64,000 nucleotides of DNA from the NCBI RefSeq assembly GCF_002245215.1, contig NZ_NPMR01000001.1, positions 496,001-560,000 of the forward strand. The letters are read 5' to 3'. The notes under the pieces were generated by a model. That model ran no database searches. It was not told the origin of the DNA and worked only from the letters and a program-made list of their open reading frames with translations. Both the position numbers and the translations under genes were made by a program. The DNA is from Microbacterium sp. Yaish 1 (GTDB lineage Bacteria; Actinomycetota; Actinomycetes; Actinomycetales; Microbacteriaceae). Each line of letters begins with the position of its first letter. Position 1 is the stretch's first letter. Shown in pieces: positions 38,227-46,796 of the stretch.

Positions 38227-39159
38227 ATGACGCGACGATGGCAGGGATGGTTCAATCGAGAGATGCGCGCTTACCTGTGGCGACACCGACCGATTCGGTT
38301 CGTCTTCGCTCCGCAGCATGCGACATCCGGGACGACGATCATGCGCGGATCGCAACTAGCCACCATCTCGAACGGGTCGAGCATTCTGAGCGAGCGGTCG
38401 GTGTCATTCGTGCCCGCGGAGGACGAGTTCCGGGACTCCGATCTCTTCCTCACCAAGGGCGCCGCGCGAACGGCCGACGCCGCGCTGCTTCAGCGCTGGC
38501 GGAGGAAAGGTAACCGCATCTTCTTCGACCCGGTCGACGAAGCGATCCCCGACGAACTGATCGATGACTCCGACACCCTCGTGGCGGCATCCCGAAGTGC
38601 ACTTTCGGCCTATCGGGAGCGCTGGCCCCACTTACGGGTGCGGCTGGTGAATCATCATGTCGACCCGCGCGTGACGGCAGCCATGAGCGCGGCCCCGCGA
38701 CGTGAGCGCCCACGTATCGCCTACTTCGGCGAACTGCAGAACACCGTTATTCCGGCGACGATCGCTTCAGTCGTCGACGTGCACCCGGTGGACACCTCCC
38801 GTGAGGCACAGGCGTGGTTCTCACATCTGCCGCCCTACGCGGTGCATTACGCGATCCGGCGCTCTCGCGCTCTGGACCATCACAAACCGTTTTTGAAGGG
38901 CTTCACGGCCGCCGCGTGCCACGCCAACATTCTCATCCAACGCGGCCAGCCCGAGCCGGAGCTGTGGCTACCGCAGGACTACCCGTTCTGGGTGGACGCC
39001 CCCGCGTCGCAAAGTGACATCGGAGCGGCAGTCGATCGCGTCCGCGACGCTTTCGGCTCCGCGGAATGGCGCTACGGTCTTGATGTCATGCGTCAGCTCG
39101 AGGATGCCACGAGCGAACGAGCGACCCGTCGAGCCCTCGAAACCCTGTTCGCGATCTGA
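38227..39159 (+). CDS. Unrecognised protein, possibly a GT-B-fold glycosyltransferase
   Basis: The product has 310 residues. A start at 38263 (MRAYLWRHRP) is also possible, and neither has a clear ribosome site. I do not recognise the family. The logic resembles GT-B enzymes: RFVFAPQHATSG, then DPVDEAIPDELIDDSDTLVAASRSAL, then VNHHVDPR, then RIAYFGELQNT opening a second Rossmann-like half, and HKPFLKGFTAAACHAN near a donor site. No classic E-x7-E motif is present. Codon use is unlike the neighbours, with a TTA leucine at 38632-38634 and more A/T, which suggests recent transfer. It is convergent with the DUF616 gene, two bases apart. Confidence 0.75.
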   Translation: MTRRWQGWFNREMRAYLWRHRPIRFVFAPQHATSGTTIMRGSQLATISNGSSILSERSVSFVPAEDEFRDSDLFLTKGAARTADAALLQRWRRKGNRIFFDPVDEAIPDELIDDSDTLVAASRSALSAYRERWPHLRVRLVNHHVDPRVTAAMSAAPRRERPRIAYFGELQNTVIPATIASVVDVHPVDTSREAQAWFSHLPPYAVHYAIRRSRALDHHKPFLKGFTAAACHANILIQRGQPEPELWLPQDYPFWVDAPASQSDIGAAVDRVRDAFGSAEWRYGLDVMRQLEDATSERATRRALETLFAI

Positions 39160-39161
39160 CG

Positions 39162-40154
39162 TCAGCGCCTCGCGAACCGGCGAAGGCGGCGGATCACATT
39201 GCGGCGCACTGCGGCCGTGGCCCCGGCGATGCTGTCGGTCTCGCGGAGCATGAGGTCACGCTCCCACACTTGATGCTGATACGCCTCGATGCGGGCCTCC
39301 AACTGGCGCCGGACCTCGGTGCCGTCCGCTATCTCGTCACGAAGCTCCGCGACCGTGCGCTCGAGGACACTGACGGATGTCGCATCGAGACGCGCTACCT
39401 CACCTTCGAGCTCTTCGACCCGGCGCGCGCACCGACGCAACTCAGCAAGCATCGGCCCGTGGGAGACCCCGCGCGATTTCCCCAGCGCGATCTTTCGCTC
39501 GGTGATGACCGGCCAGCGGTGGTAGTCGGACTCGAAGTTGTCGACGTCGACAGCTCGCCAACGGACGTCGGTGTGCAGAAGAACGACCATGAGAGAGAGC
39601 TGATCTCGTCGCGAGTAGCGAAGTACGTGATCGAACCAGAGCCGCATCGCGGCGGCGACGGGCGCGGTGTTGCGTCGTACGAGGATTCCGCCCCAATGGG
39701 GTCGTGACTCCAGCACGTCGACGTACGAGAGCGCGTAATCGTTCAGCTGTTCGTAGACACGTGCAGGGTCGTCGTAGTTCAGCCGGATCACCTCGTCGAA
39801 CTCGTCGATCACGCGGTCGCGGAAGCTGTGCGGAGCCAGAGCGAAGTCAACGTCGTCCGACAGCCAGTCGCCGACAAGTCGTTCAGGGGTCGCTCTCAGC
39901 TGAACCGACGCGTCTATGCACACTGTGACGTCATATGCGGCGAGCCGCTCGTGCCCGAGGATTTTGAAGACGCGTGAGCTACGGTGCAGATCCCGCGGAA
40001 AACGCGGCTCCACGAGGACGACCTCCCAGACGTCCGACGTCAGCGTCGGGTCGTCCGTGAAGCAGATGAAATCAGCCTCGCTGTCGGCGGCCGGCGGCTG
40101 ATCGAGCAGGCGGTCGTAACCCCCGAGCGACACCGTGTAGACACAGACCTTCAT
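39162..40154 (-). CDS. DUF616 glycosyltransferase-like protein with coiled-coil tail
   Basis: The product has 330 residues. The ATG at 40154 has GAGAGG upstream. The DUF616 domain (1-235) begins KVCVYTVSLGGYD and has DFICFTDDP, the CIDASVQL strand, HWGGILVRRNT and YSRRDQLSL. This family includes plant TOD1-type proteins and is thought to have a GT-A-like fold, though bacterial activities are unproven. Residues 245-315 form a predicted coiled coil (RVEELEGEVARLDATSV), followed by a basic C-terminus that could touch membrane or partner proteins. It is divergent from the epimerase gene. Confidence 0.82.
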   Translation of the reverse strand: MKVCVYTVSLGGYDRLLDQPPAADSEADFICFTDDPTLTSDVWEVVLVEPRFPRDLHRSSRVFKILGHERLAAYDVTVCIDASVQLRATPERLVGDWLSDDVDFALAPHSFRDRVIDEFDEVIRLNYDDPARVYEQLNDYALSYVDVLESRPHWGGILVRRNTAPVAAAMRLWFDHVLRYSRRDQLSLMVVLLHTDVRWRAVDVDNFESDYHRWPVITERKIALGKSRGVSHGPMLAELRRCARRVEELEGEVARLDATSVSVLERTVAELRDEIADGTEVRRQLEARIEAYQHQVWERDLMLRETDSIAGATAAVRRNVIRRLRRFARR

Positions 40155-40241
40155 CGCAGACCTCTCTCGCCGGTTCTCGGGCACACCGGCCAAACCAGCC
40201 TAGTGCGGCGCCCGCACCCGGGAACGACAGCGCACCCCGGG

Positions 40242-40247
40242 TAAGCT
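40242..40247 (+). promoter_or_regulatory. -10 box (TAAGCT) for a leaderless transcript of the epimerase unit
   Basis: TAAGCT ends six bases before an ATG at 40254 that opens a six-codon frame, and 23 bases before the epimerase TTG. No good -35 box is visible. Confidence 0.4.
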
Positions 40248-40253
40248 GAGCTG

Positions 40254-40274
40254 ATGGAAAGCGACGCACGTTGA
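40254..40274 (+). CDS. Possible leaderless minicistron (MESDAR) coupled to the epimerase start
   Basis: ATG-GAA-AGC-GAC-GCA-CGT-TGA ends inside TTGA, so its stop overlaps the TTG start of the next gene. With the -10 box six bases upstream, ribosomes could load at this ATG and reinitiate at the poor TTG. It is supported only by geometry; chance cannot be excluded. Confidence 0.3.
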   Translation: MESDAR

Positions 40275-41212
40275 GAGCGCTGGTCACCGGTGCCGCCGGG
40301 TTCATCGGCAGCACCCTCGCCGAGAAGCTGCACGCGACCGGCTGGACGGTTACCGGGCTCGACAACCTGAGCACCTACTACGACCCGAAGTTCAAACAGC
40401 GCAACATCCGTTCGGCCGGCGACGCGATCACGAGGTTCGTCGAGGCCGACATCCGCTCGGCGCCGTTGGACGACCTCGTCGCCGACGCGGACGTCGTGTT
40501 CCATCTCGCTGGTCAGCCCGGCGTTCGTAAATCATGGGGCGACAGCTTCGCCGACTACGTGGACGCCAACATCTCCGCGACGCAGGTACTCCTCGAGTCG
40601 GTTCATCGCTCCTCCTCCCGGCCTCGTGTGGTCTACGCGTCGTCGTCGTCCGTGTACGGGGACGCGGAAGCCTATCCGACCCGGGAAGACCTGGAGCCGC
40701 GCCCGCGTAGCCCGTATGGCGTCACGAAGTTGGCGGCCGAGCATCTTTGCCGCCTCTACGCGGCGAACCATGGCCTGTCGACAGTGTCGCTGCGCTTCTT
40801 CACCGTCTACGGCCCGCGCCAGCGCCCCGACATGGCTTTCACGAGGTTCCTCTCCGCCGCTCTCGAAGGCGACCCGATCTCGGTCTATGGCACGGGCGAG
40901 CAGACCCGCGACTTCACATTCGTCGACGACATCGTCGAGGCCGTTGCACGCGCCGCCACAGCGGAGGTGTCGCCGGGTTCGGTCTACAACGTTTCTGGCG
41001 GCGGCAGCCACTCCGTGAACGATGTGCTCGACGTCATCGAAAAGCTCGTGAATCGGCCTCTCGACGTCCGGCGCAGTGCTCCTGCCGTCGGAGACGTGCA
41101 GCGGACGAGCGCCGACACGAGCGCGATCGCTCGCGACCTCGATTGGCGCGCCTCGACCGATCTGACGGCCGGGCTCGCCGCGCAGCTCGAGTGGGTACGG
41201 CGGGGACGCTGA
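40271..41212 (+). CDS. NAD-dependent sugar-nucleotide 4-epimerase (GalE/WbpP-like)
   Basis: The product has 313 residues. TTG at 40271 is the only usable start in frame, because a stop lies 24 bases upstream. The extended short-chain dehydrogenase fold shows TGAAGFIGS for NAD, SSSSVYGD with the catalytic Ser, and the Tyr-x3-Lys pair in SPYGVTKLAAEHL. RFFTVYGPRQRPDMAF and RDFTFVDDIVEA are typical of UDP-hexose or UDP-hexuronate 4-epimerases. It would supply UDP-galactose, for example for UDP-galactopyranose mutase, or UDP-galacturonate. Exact substrate uncertain. Confidence 0.9.
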   Translation: MRALVTGAAGFIGSTLAEKLHATGWTVTGLDNLSTYYDPKFKQRNIRSAGDAITRFVEADIRSAPLDDLVADADVVFHLAGQPGVRKSWGDSFADYVDANISATQVLLESVHRSSSRPRVVYASSSSVYGDAEAYPTREDLEPRPRSPYGVTKLAAEHLCRLYAANHGLSTVSLRFFTVYGPRQRPDMAFTRFLSAALEGDPISVYGTGEQTRDFTFVDDIVEAVARAATAEVSPGSVYNVSGGGSHSVNDVLDVIEKLVNRPLDVRRSAPAVGDVQRTSADTSAIARDLDWRASTDLTAGLAAQLEWVRRGR

Positions 41213-41237
41213 GCGTAGACCGCCGCGACCCCGCGAC

Positions 41238-42461
41238 TCAGTCGACGGCCACGCTCGCAGATGTGAGCACGGTCCCGGTCTGACGGAATTCGAGCGGCAC
41301 GAAGAACGAGGCTCCCTGCCACATCACGTCCGACGGCGAACCTTCCGCGTCGCTGACCTCAGCGTTGATGAAGTATTGCCCCCCAGCGAACGCGGGGGCC
41401 GCAAGACGATATGACACGCTGTGCTCCCCCGGAGCGACCGCACCGTGCGGGAGTTCCATCCGCCTGGTCCCCGTTCCGAACACCTGCTGGCCGTGCGGTG
41501 TATCGATGCTGATGCTGGTGTTCCACTTCTCCGCCGCAGCAGGGTGTGAGACACGGAGCGTGACGATGAGGTCGTCCCCCGGCTGAGCGGTGCGCACGTG
41601 CCCTCCGCGCTCATCGGTGAGCGAGATGCTCAGGATCTTCGGCGACTCGCTCTCGGCGGGCTTCTCCGCCGCCGCGTCCGCGGTCGCCTTGCGCTTGCCC
41701 TCGAGCACTTCGCGGTGGATCTTCGTCGCCTCAGCTGCAGTCCCCGCGAAAACGAGCTCGCCGTTGTGAAGTACGACGCCGCGGTCGCACACTTCCATGA
41801 CCTGCGACGCCGAGTGCGACACGAGGATGATCGTGCGACCCTCGTTCTGGAACTGTCGGATCTTGTCCATGCACTTGCGCTGGAATGCTTCGTCGCCGAC
41901 CGCGAGCACCTCGTCGACGAGCAGAAGGTCGGGATCGGTATGGATGGCTACCGCGAACGCCAACCGCACGTACATTCCAGACGAGTAGAACTTCACCTGT
42001 GTGTCGATGAAATCGCCGATCTCGGCGAAGGCGACGATGCTGTCGAACTGAGCGTCGGTCTCCGCCCGTGAGAGTCCGAGGATAGATGCGTTCAGGTAGA
42101 CGTTGTCCCGCCCGGAGAGGTCGGGGTGGAAGCCGGCGCCGAGCTCGAGGAGGGCAGCCATCCGGCCGCGCCGGCGTACAGACCCGGAGGAGGGGTCGAT
42201 GATGCCGCCGATGATCTTCAGGAGTGTGCTCTTCCCGGATCCGTTGGGCCCCATGAGGCCGATGGAGGTACCGGCAGGGATGGAGAACGACACGTTCTTG
42301 AGAGAGTCGAACTTCTGCCGGTGCACTCGGCCCTGGCGGCCGAAGGTCACCACTCGTTCCTTCAACGAGTTGTCCCGCCGGATGACGAAGTGCTTGGAGA
42401 CGTCGTCCACGACGACGATCTCGGGATGATCCGTTCCAGGTTCGATGTCCACGACGTCCAT
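41238..42461 (-). CDS. wzt: Polysaccharide ABC exporter ATPase with C-terminal carbohydrate-binding domain
   Basis: The product has 407 residues. The ATG at 42461 shares a base with the permease stop (TAATG). The ATPase domain (20-255) has GPNGSGKST, the signature FYSSGMYVRLAF, PDLLLVDEVLAVGD and LVSHSASQ. After a Lys/Ala/Glu linker, residues 285-405 form a beta-sandwich of the Wzt carbohydrate-binding type (FGTGTRRMELP and GQYFINAEVSDAEG). Such tails recognise a modified non-reducing end before export, so this pair should move a different polymer from the 36663-38197 exporter. Confidence 0.93.
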   Translation of the reverse strand: MDVVDIEPGTDHPEIVVVDDVSKHFVIRRDNSLKERVVTFGRQGRVHRQKFDSLKNVSFSIPAGTSIGLMGPNGSGKSTLLKIIGGIIDPSSGSVRRRGRMAALLELGAGFHPDLSGRDNVYLNASILGLSRAETDAQFDSIVAFAEIGDFIDTQVKFYSSGMYVRLAFAVAIHTDPDLLLVDEVLAVGDEAFQRKCMDKIRQFQNEGRTIILVSHSASQVMEVCDRGVVLHNGELVFAGTAAEATKIHREVLEGKRKATADAAAEKPAESESPKILSISLTDERGGHVRTAQPGDDLIVTLRVSHPAAAEKWNTSISIDTPHGQQVFGTGTRRMELPHGAVAPGEHSVSYRLAAPAFAGGQYFINAEVSDAEGSPSDVMWQGASFFVPLEFRQTGTVLTSASVAVD

Positions 42462-43366
42462 TACAGCTCCTGCGCGAAGTTGCCCTGCAGACGTGAGAAC
42501 ACACGCTGACACAGCCAGAGAAGGATGAGACCCACCACGAATGCGACGAGCATCCGCAGCGCGAGATGCGGCGGATAGTCCGCTGGGGTCCCGGAGACCC
42601 AGAACGCCCGGTGGAAGCCGAGGACGGCCAAGGTGAGCGGGCTGTTCGTGTAGATCTCGAGCAGCCATCCGGGAAACCGGAACTGCTGGAACACGGAGTT
42701 CACCATCGTCCACGCGTACACGATCGGGGAGGCCCACATGGCCAGCATGAGGACCACCTGAGTGAGGTATTGCACGTCGCGCAGATACACGTTCAGCGCC
42801 GACAGCAGCAGTCCGATGGCGAGCCCGTAGACGACGATGAGCGCCACGGCAGGCAGGAAATACACGATGCCGCCGGAGATCGGCGGTGCACCGAGGACCA
42901 CGCATGCCGTGATGAGAACGAGCAGCTGCACGCAGAAGGTGAACATCGCCGACCCTGCGCTTGCCAGCGGGAAGATCTCGCGCGGTACGTAGACCTTCTT
43001 CACCAGGCCCGAGTTGCCGACGATCGATCCGGTCGATCCGGAGAGCATCTCGGAGAAGAAGGCGTAGACCGTCAATCCGGAGAAGATGTAGATCGCGAAG
43101 TCAGGGATGCCGCGAGCCGCACCGAGGAACTGTCCCATCACGACGTAGTAGACCGTGAGCTGAACAATCGGGTTGATCAGGACCCACAGAAGGCCGAGCA
43201 CGCTGTCCTTGTACCGAGCCTTGATGTCGCGGCGCACCAGAAGCCCGAGCAGCTGCCGATGTGCCACCACGGCACGCGCCGACGACCAGAACCCCGACCC
43301 GGCCGTGATCGGGGCCAGGGGCAGCGAGGAGAGGCGCGCGTAGCGTGTATCAGCGGTTTCGGTCAC
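42461..43366 (-). CDS. wzm: Polysaccharide ABC exporter permease (Wzm type), second system
   Basis: The product has 301 residues. I chose GTG 43366 (VTETADTRYARL), with GGAA about ten bases upstream, because longer in-frame extensions have no membrane-permease character. It has six transmembrane helices of the ABC2 family, with LVRRDIKARYKDSVLGLLWVLINP at the N-terminal interface and RDVQYLTQVVLMLAMWASPIVYAW near the end. Coupled to the tailed ATPase, it forms a complete exporter. Confidence 0.92.
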   Translation of the reverse strand: MTETADTRYARLSSLPLAPITAGSGFWSSARAVVAHRQLLGLLVRRDIKARYKDSVLGLLWVLINPIVQLTVYYVVMGQFLGAARGIPDFAIYIFSGLTVYAFFSEMLSGSTGSIVGNSGLVKKVYVPREIFPLASAGSAMFTFCVQLLVLITACVVLGAPPISGGIVYFLPAVALIVVYGLAIGLLLSALNVYLRDVQYLTQVVLMLAMWASPIVYAWTMVNSVFQQFRFPGWLLEIYTNSPLTLAVLGFHRAFWVSGTPADYPPHLALRMLVAFVVGLILLWLCQRVFSRLQGNFAQEL

Positions 43367-43448
43367 GAGAATTGTTCCATTCTGTACGCCAGGCACACCC
43401 GGAAAGAATACAGCGCGGCGTCTGTGAACCACCCGCGGGGGGCGAGGG

Positions 43449-45485
43449 TCACCAGCGCTCCCCCAGTTGGGTCTCCAGCACCGGCGCGAGGGTACGCGCA
43501 TACGAGCTGGAGAGGTGGTTGTCGTCGCGATAGACCGCGACGTTGCCGACCACGGCGGGGCAGACGTCATCCGGGCAGATCCACTCGGTCAGATCGACGT
43601 GCGTGATGCTCTCTCGCTGCAGGATCCGTGCCGGATTCGCAGCGGCCAACGAGCTGCCGCGCGGCATGGAGCAACCGTCCGGGTCGTCCGATTCGATGAC
43701 GCAGCCGAACATGTCGTAACCGAACCTCGGGTTGTCGCGCACGGCGATGATCGGGATGCCGGCGGCGTCCATGCGGTCGAGGAACCGCTCGATCCCCGGC
43801 CGGAGGCGCTCGTCCTCGTCGCCCGCGTCGGCGGCGGTGACGATGGTCATGACCGCCGACGGCATGATCGCCTCCACATGGCTGATCGCCGCTTCGCGCC
43901 ACTGCGGGCAGAAGTCGGGATCGAACCCGGGATCGTCCAGGCCCATGGCGCAGCCACCGCGCACGAGGGTGATCACGCCCCAGCCGCGCTGCTCCGCGAT
44001 CGGCACGAGCGCCGCGGTCATCTGCTGCGCGTGCGAATCGCCGATCACCGCGATCAGCTCGCTCGCGCGCTGAGTACCGGGCATCTCCGAGCACGAGCCG
44101 TGCAGGATGTCGTCGGTGATGGCGCGCGGGCCGCTGCACTCGAGCTCGAGCTGAACCCACTCGTCCTCGATCGCGGTCGCGAGCGGGATCATCGGAAGTT
44201 CCGCGTCGGGCTCGGAGACGTCGTCGTCGAAGAGCACGTGCGCGCCCGGGTTCGCGATGAGCTGCTGTTCGGCCACCCTCTGCTCGCGGTACGCGGTCAC
44301 GCCCTGCCACGTCCCGACCGGGACGACGACGATGAGCGCGGCGACAGCGACGACAGCGACAGACGGCATGACGCCGCGTTCGGCCCGGCGCCACTGCCGC
44401 ACCGGGTGGTCCACGGCGAACGTCAGAAGTCGCGCGCACACCACGGAGGCGACGACGATGGCGAGGCCCCCGACCAGACCGACCTCGGTGCGTTCGCGGA
44501 CGACGAGCCACGTGACGAGGATCGGCCAGTGCACGAGGTAGAGGCCGTAAGCGTCGCGGCCGGCCAGCCGTAGGGGACGCGACGCGAGCAATCGAGCGGG
44601 TCCGTAGCCGGCGTCTCCGGTTCCCGAGACCACGACCATCGCCGCGCACACGACCGGCCAGAGGGCCAGGTACCCGGGGAAGCCGCCCTCGACGTCGAGG
44701 ACGACTCCGCAGGCGAGGAGCCCGGCGATGCCCGTCCACCCCAGCAGGGCGCTCAGGACGGGCCCGGGCCGCAGGTGTGGGAGCGCGACGACCAGCAACG
44801 ACCCCGCAGCGAACTCCCACAGGCGAGCACCCGTATCGAAGTACGCCAGCTGCTGGGCGGCATCCGTGCGTACGACGGAGTAGCACAGCGAGATCACGAA
44901 GACCGCGCCGAAGACCATCGCGACGACCGCATCCGGAGACCGCCGGAATCGCCGGATGATCAGCAGGCAGAGCGCGAAGAGCAGAGCCCACAGCACGAAC
45001 GCCTGCCCCTGCACGGAAAGGGACCAGAAGTGCTGGAGCGGGCTGAGCGCCTCGCCGCGGTTGTAGTAATCGACCGCGTCGGCGGCGAGGATCCAGTTCT
45101 GGATGTACAGCAACGACGCCCACGTCTGCTCCCAGAGCGACCGCCACATCGTCGCCGGATAGAACAGGCGCGCCAGCAGCAGAACGAGCAGGAGCGTGAC
45201 AGCGGCGGCGGGCAGGAGGCGCCGGAACGTCCCGACGAGCCGGCGCGCGACGTCCGGTGGCGCTCCGGTGTGGATGCGGTGCAGGAACGTACGCGTCAGG
45301 AAGAACGCGGACAGCATCAGGAAGACGTCGACACCGCCCGATACGCGCCCGAGCCAGACGTGATAGGTCACGACCAGCAGGATGGCGACGGCTCGGAGCC
45401 CGTCGATGTCGGCGCGGTACCCCCAACGGCCCGCGTCCGTCCCCGGTCCGGCGATACCGCTCACGCGGTCCGTCAGCGAACCCAC
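43449..45485 (-). CDS. Acyltransferase 3 / SGNH fusion (OafA-type O-acyltransferase)
   Basis: The product has 678 residues from GTG 45485, with GAGGA just upstream and seven bases after glf. Residues 15-400 are the acyltransferase-3 domain with about ten helices and the catalytic-site segment DIDGLRAVAILLVVTYH. Residues 440-678 form an extracytoplasmic SGNH hydrolase-like domain with GDSHAQQ and a C-terminal DDNHLSS. Such fusions O-acetylate surface polysaccharides or peptidoglycan. Coupling to glf suggests that the galactofuranose polymer is a target; this is inference. Confidence 0.92.
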   Translation of the reverse strand: MGSLTDRVSGIAGPGTDAGRWGYRADIDGLRAVAILLVVTYHVWLGRVSGGVDVFLMLSAFFLTRTFLHRIHTGAPPDVARRLVGTFRRLLPAAAVTLLLVLLLARLFYPATMWRSLWEQTWASLLYIQNWILAADAVDYYNRGEALSPLQHFWSLSVQGQAFVLWALLFALCLLIIRRFRRSPDAVVAMVFGAVFVISLCYSVVRTDAAQQLAYFDTGARLWEFAAGSLLVVALPHLRPGPVLSALLGWTGIAGLLACGVVLDVEGGFPGYLALWPVVCAAMVVVSGTGDAGYGPARLLASRPLRLAGRDAYGLYLVHWPILVTWLVVRERTEVGLVGGLAIVVASVVCARLLTFAVDHPVRQWRRAERGVMPSVAVVAVAALIVVVPVGTWQGVTAYREQRVAEQQLIANPGAHVLFDDDVSEPDAELPMIPLATAIEDEWVQLELECSGPRAITDDILHGSCSEMPGTQRASELIAVIGDSHAQQMTAALVPIAEQRGWGVITLVRGGCAMGLDDPGFDPDFCPQWREAAISHVEAIMPSAVMTIVTAADAGDEDERLRPGIERFLDRMDAAGIPIIAVRDNPRFGYDMFGCVIESDDPDGCSMPRGSSLAAANPARILQRESITHVDLTEWICPDDVCPAVVGNVAVYRDDNHLSSSYARTLAPVLETQLGERW

Positions 45486-45492
45486 GACGTCC

Positions 45493-46683
<1,191 letters not shown>

Positions 46684-46796
46684 TCATCGATCCTACGCGA
46701 CGCATTCCGCGGGCCTGAGGAAAGCGTGGGAAAGCCCGTTGAAGGCGTCGGCTACGATGGCATGTCGAATTGTCGCAGTGACGGAGTCGGGATCGA

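Noticed and set aside
37406..38255. A fused exporter ATPase with an extra 280-residue N-terminus
   Set aside because: The extension is out-of-frame shadow of the permease gene; the true ATPase start is the ATG at 37406 in the TGATG junction.
43366..43570. A longer N-terminus for the second Wzm permease
   Set aside because: The extra residues are Arg/Pro/Thr-rich shadow of intergenic and acyltransferase sequence and do not resemble any permease.
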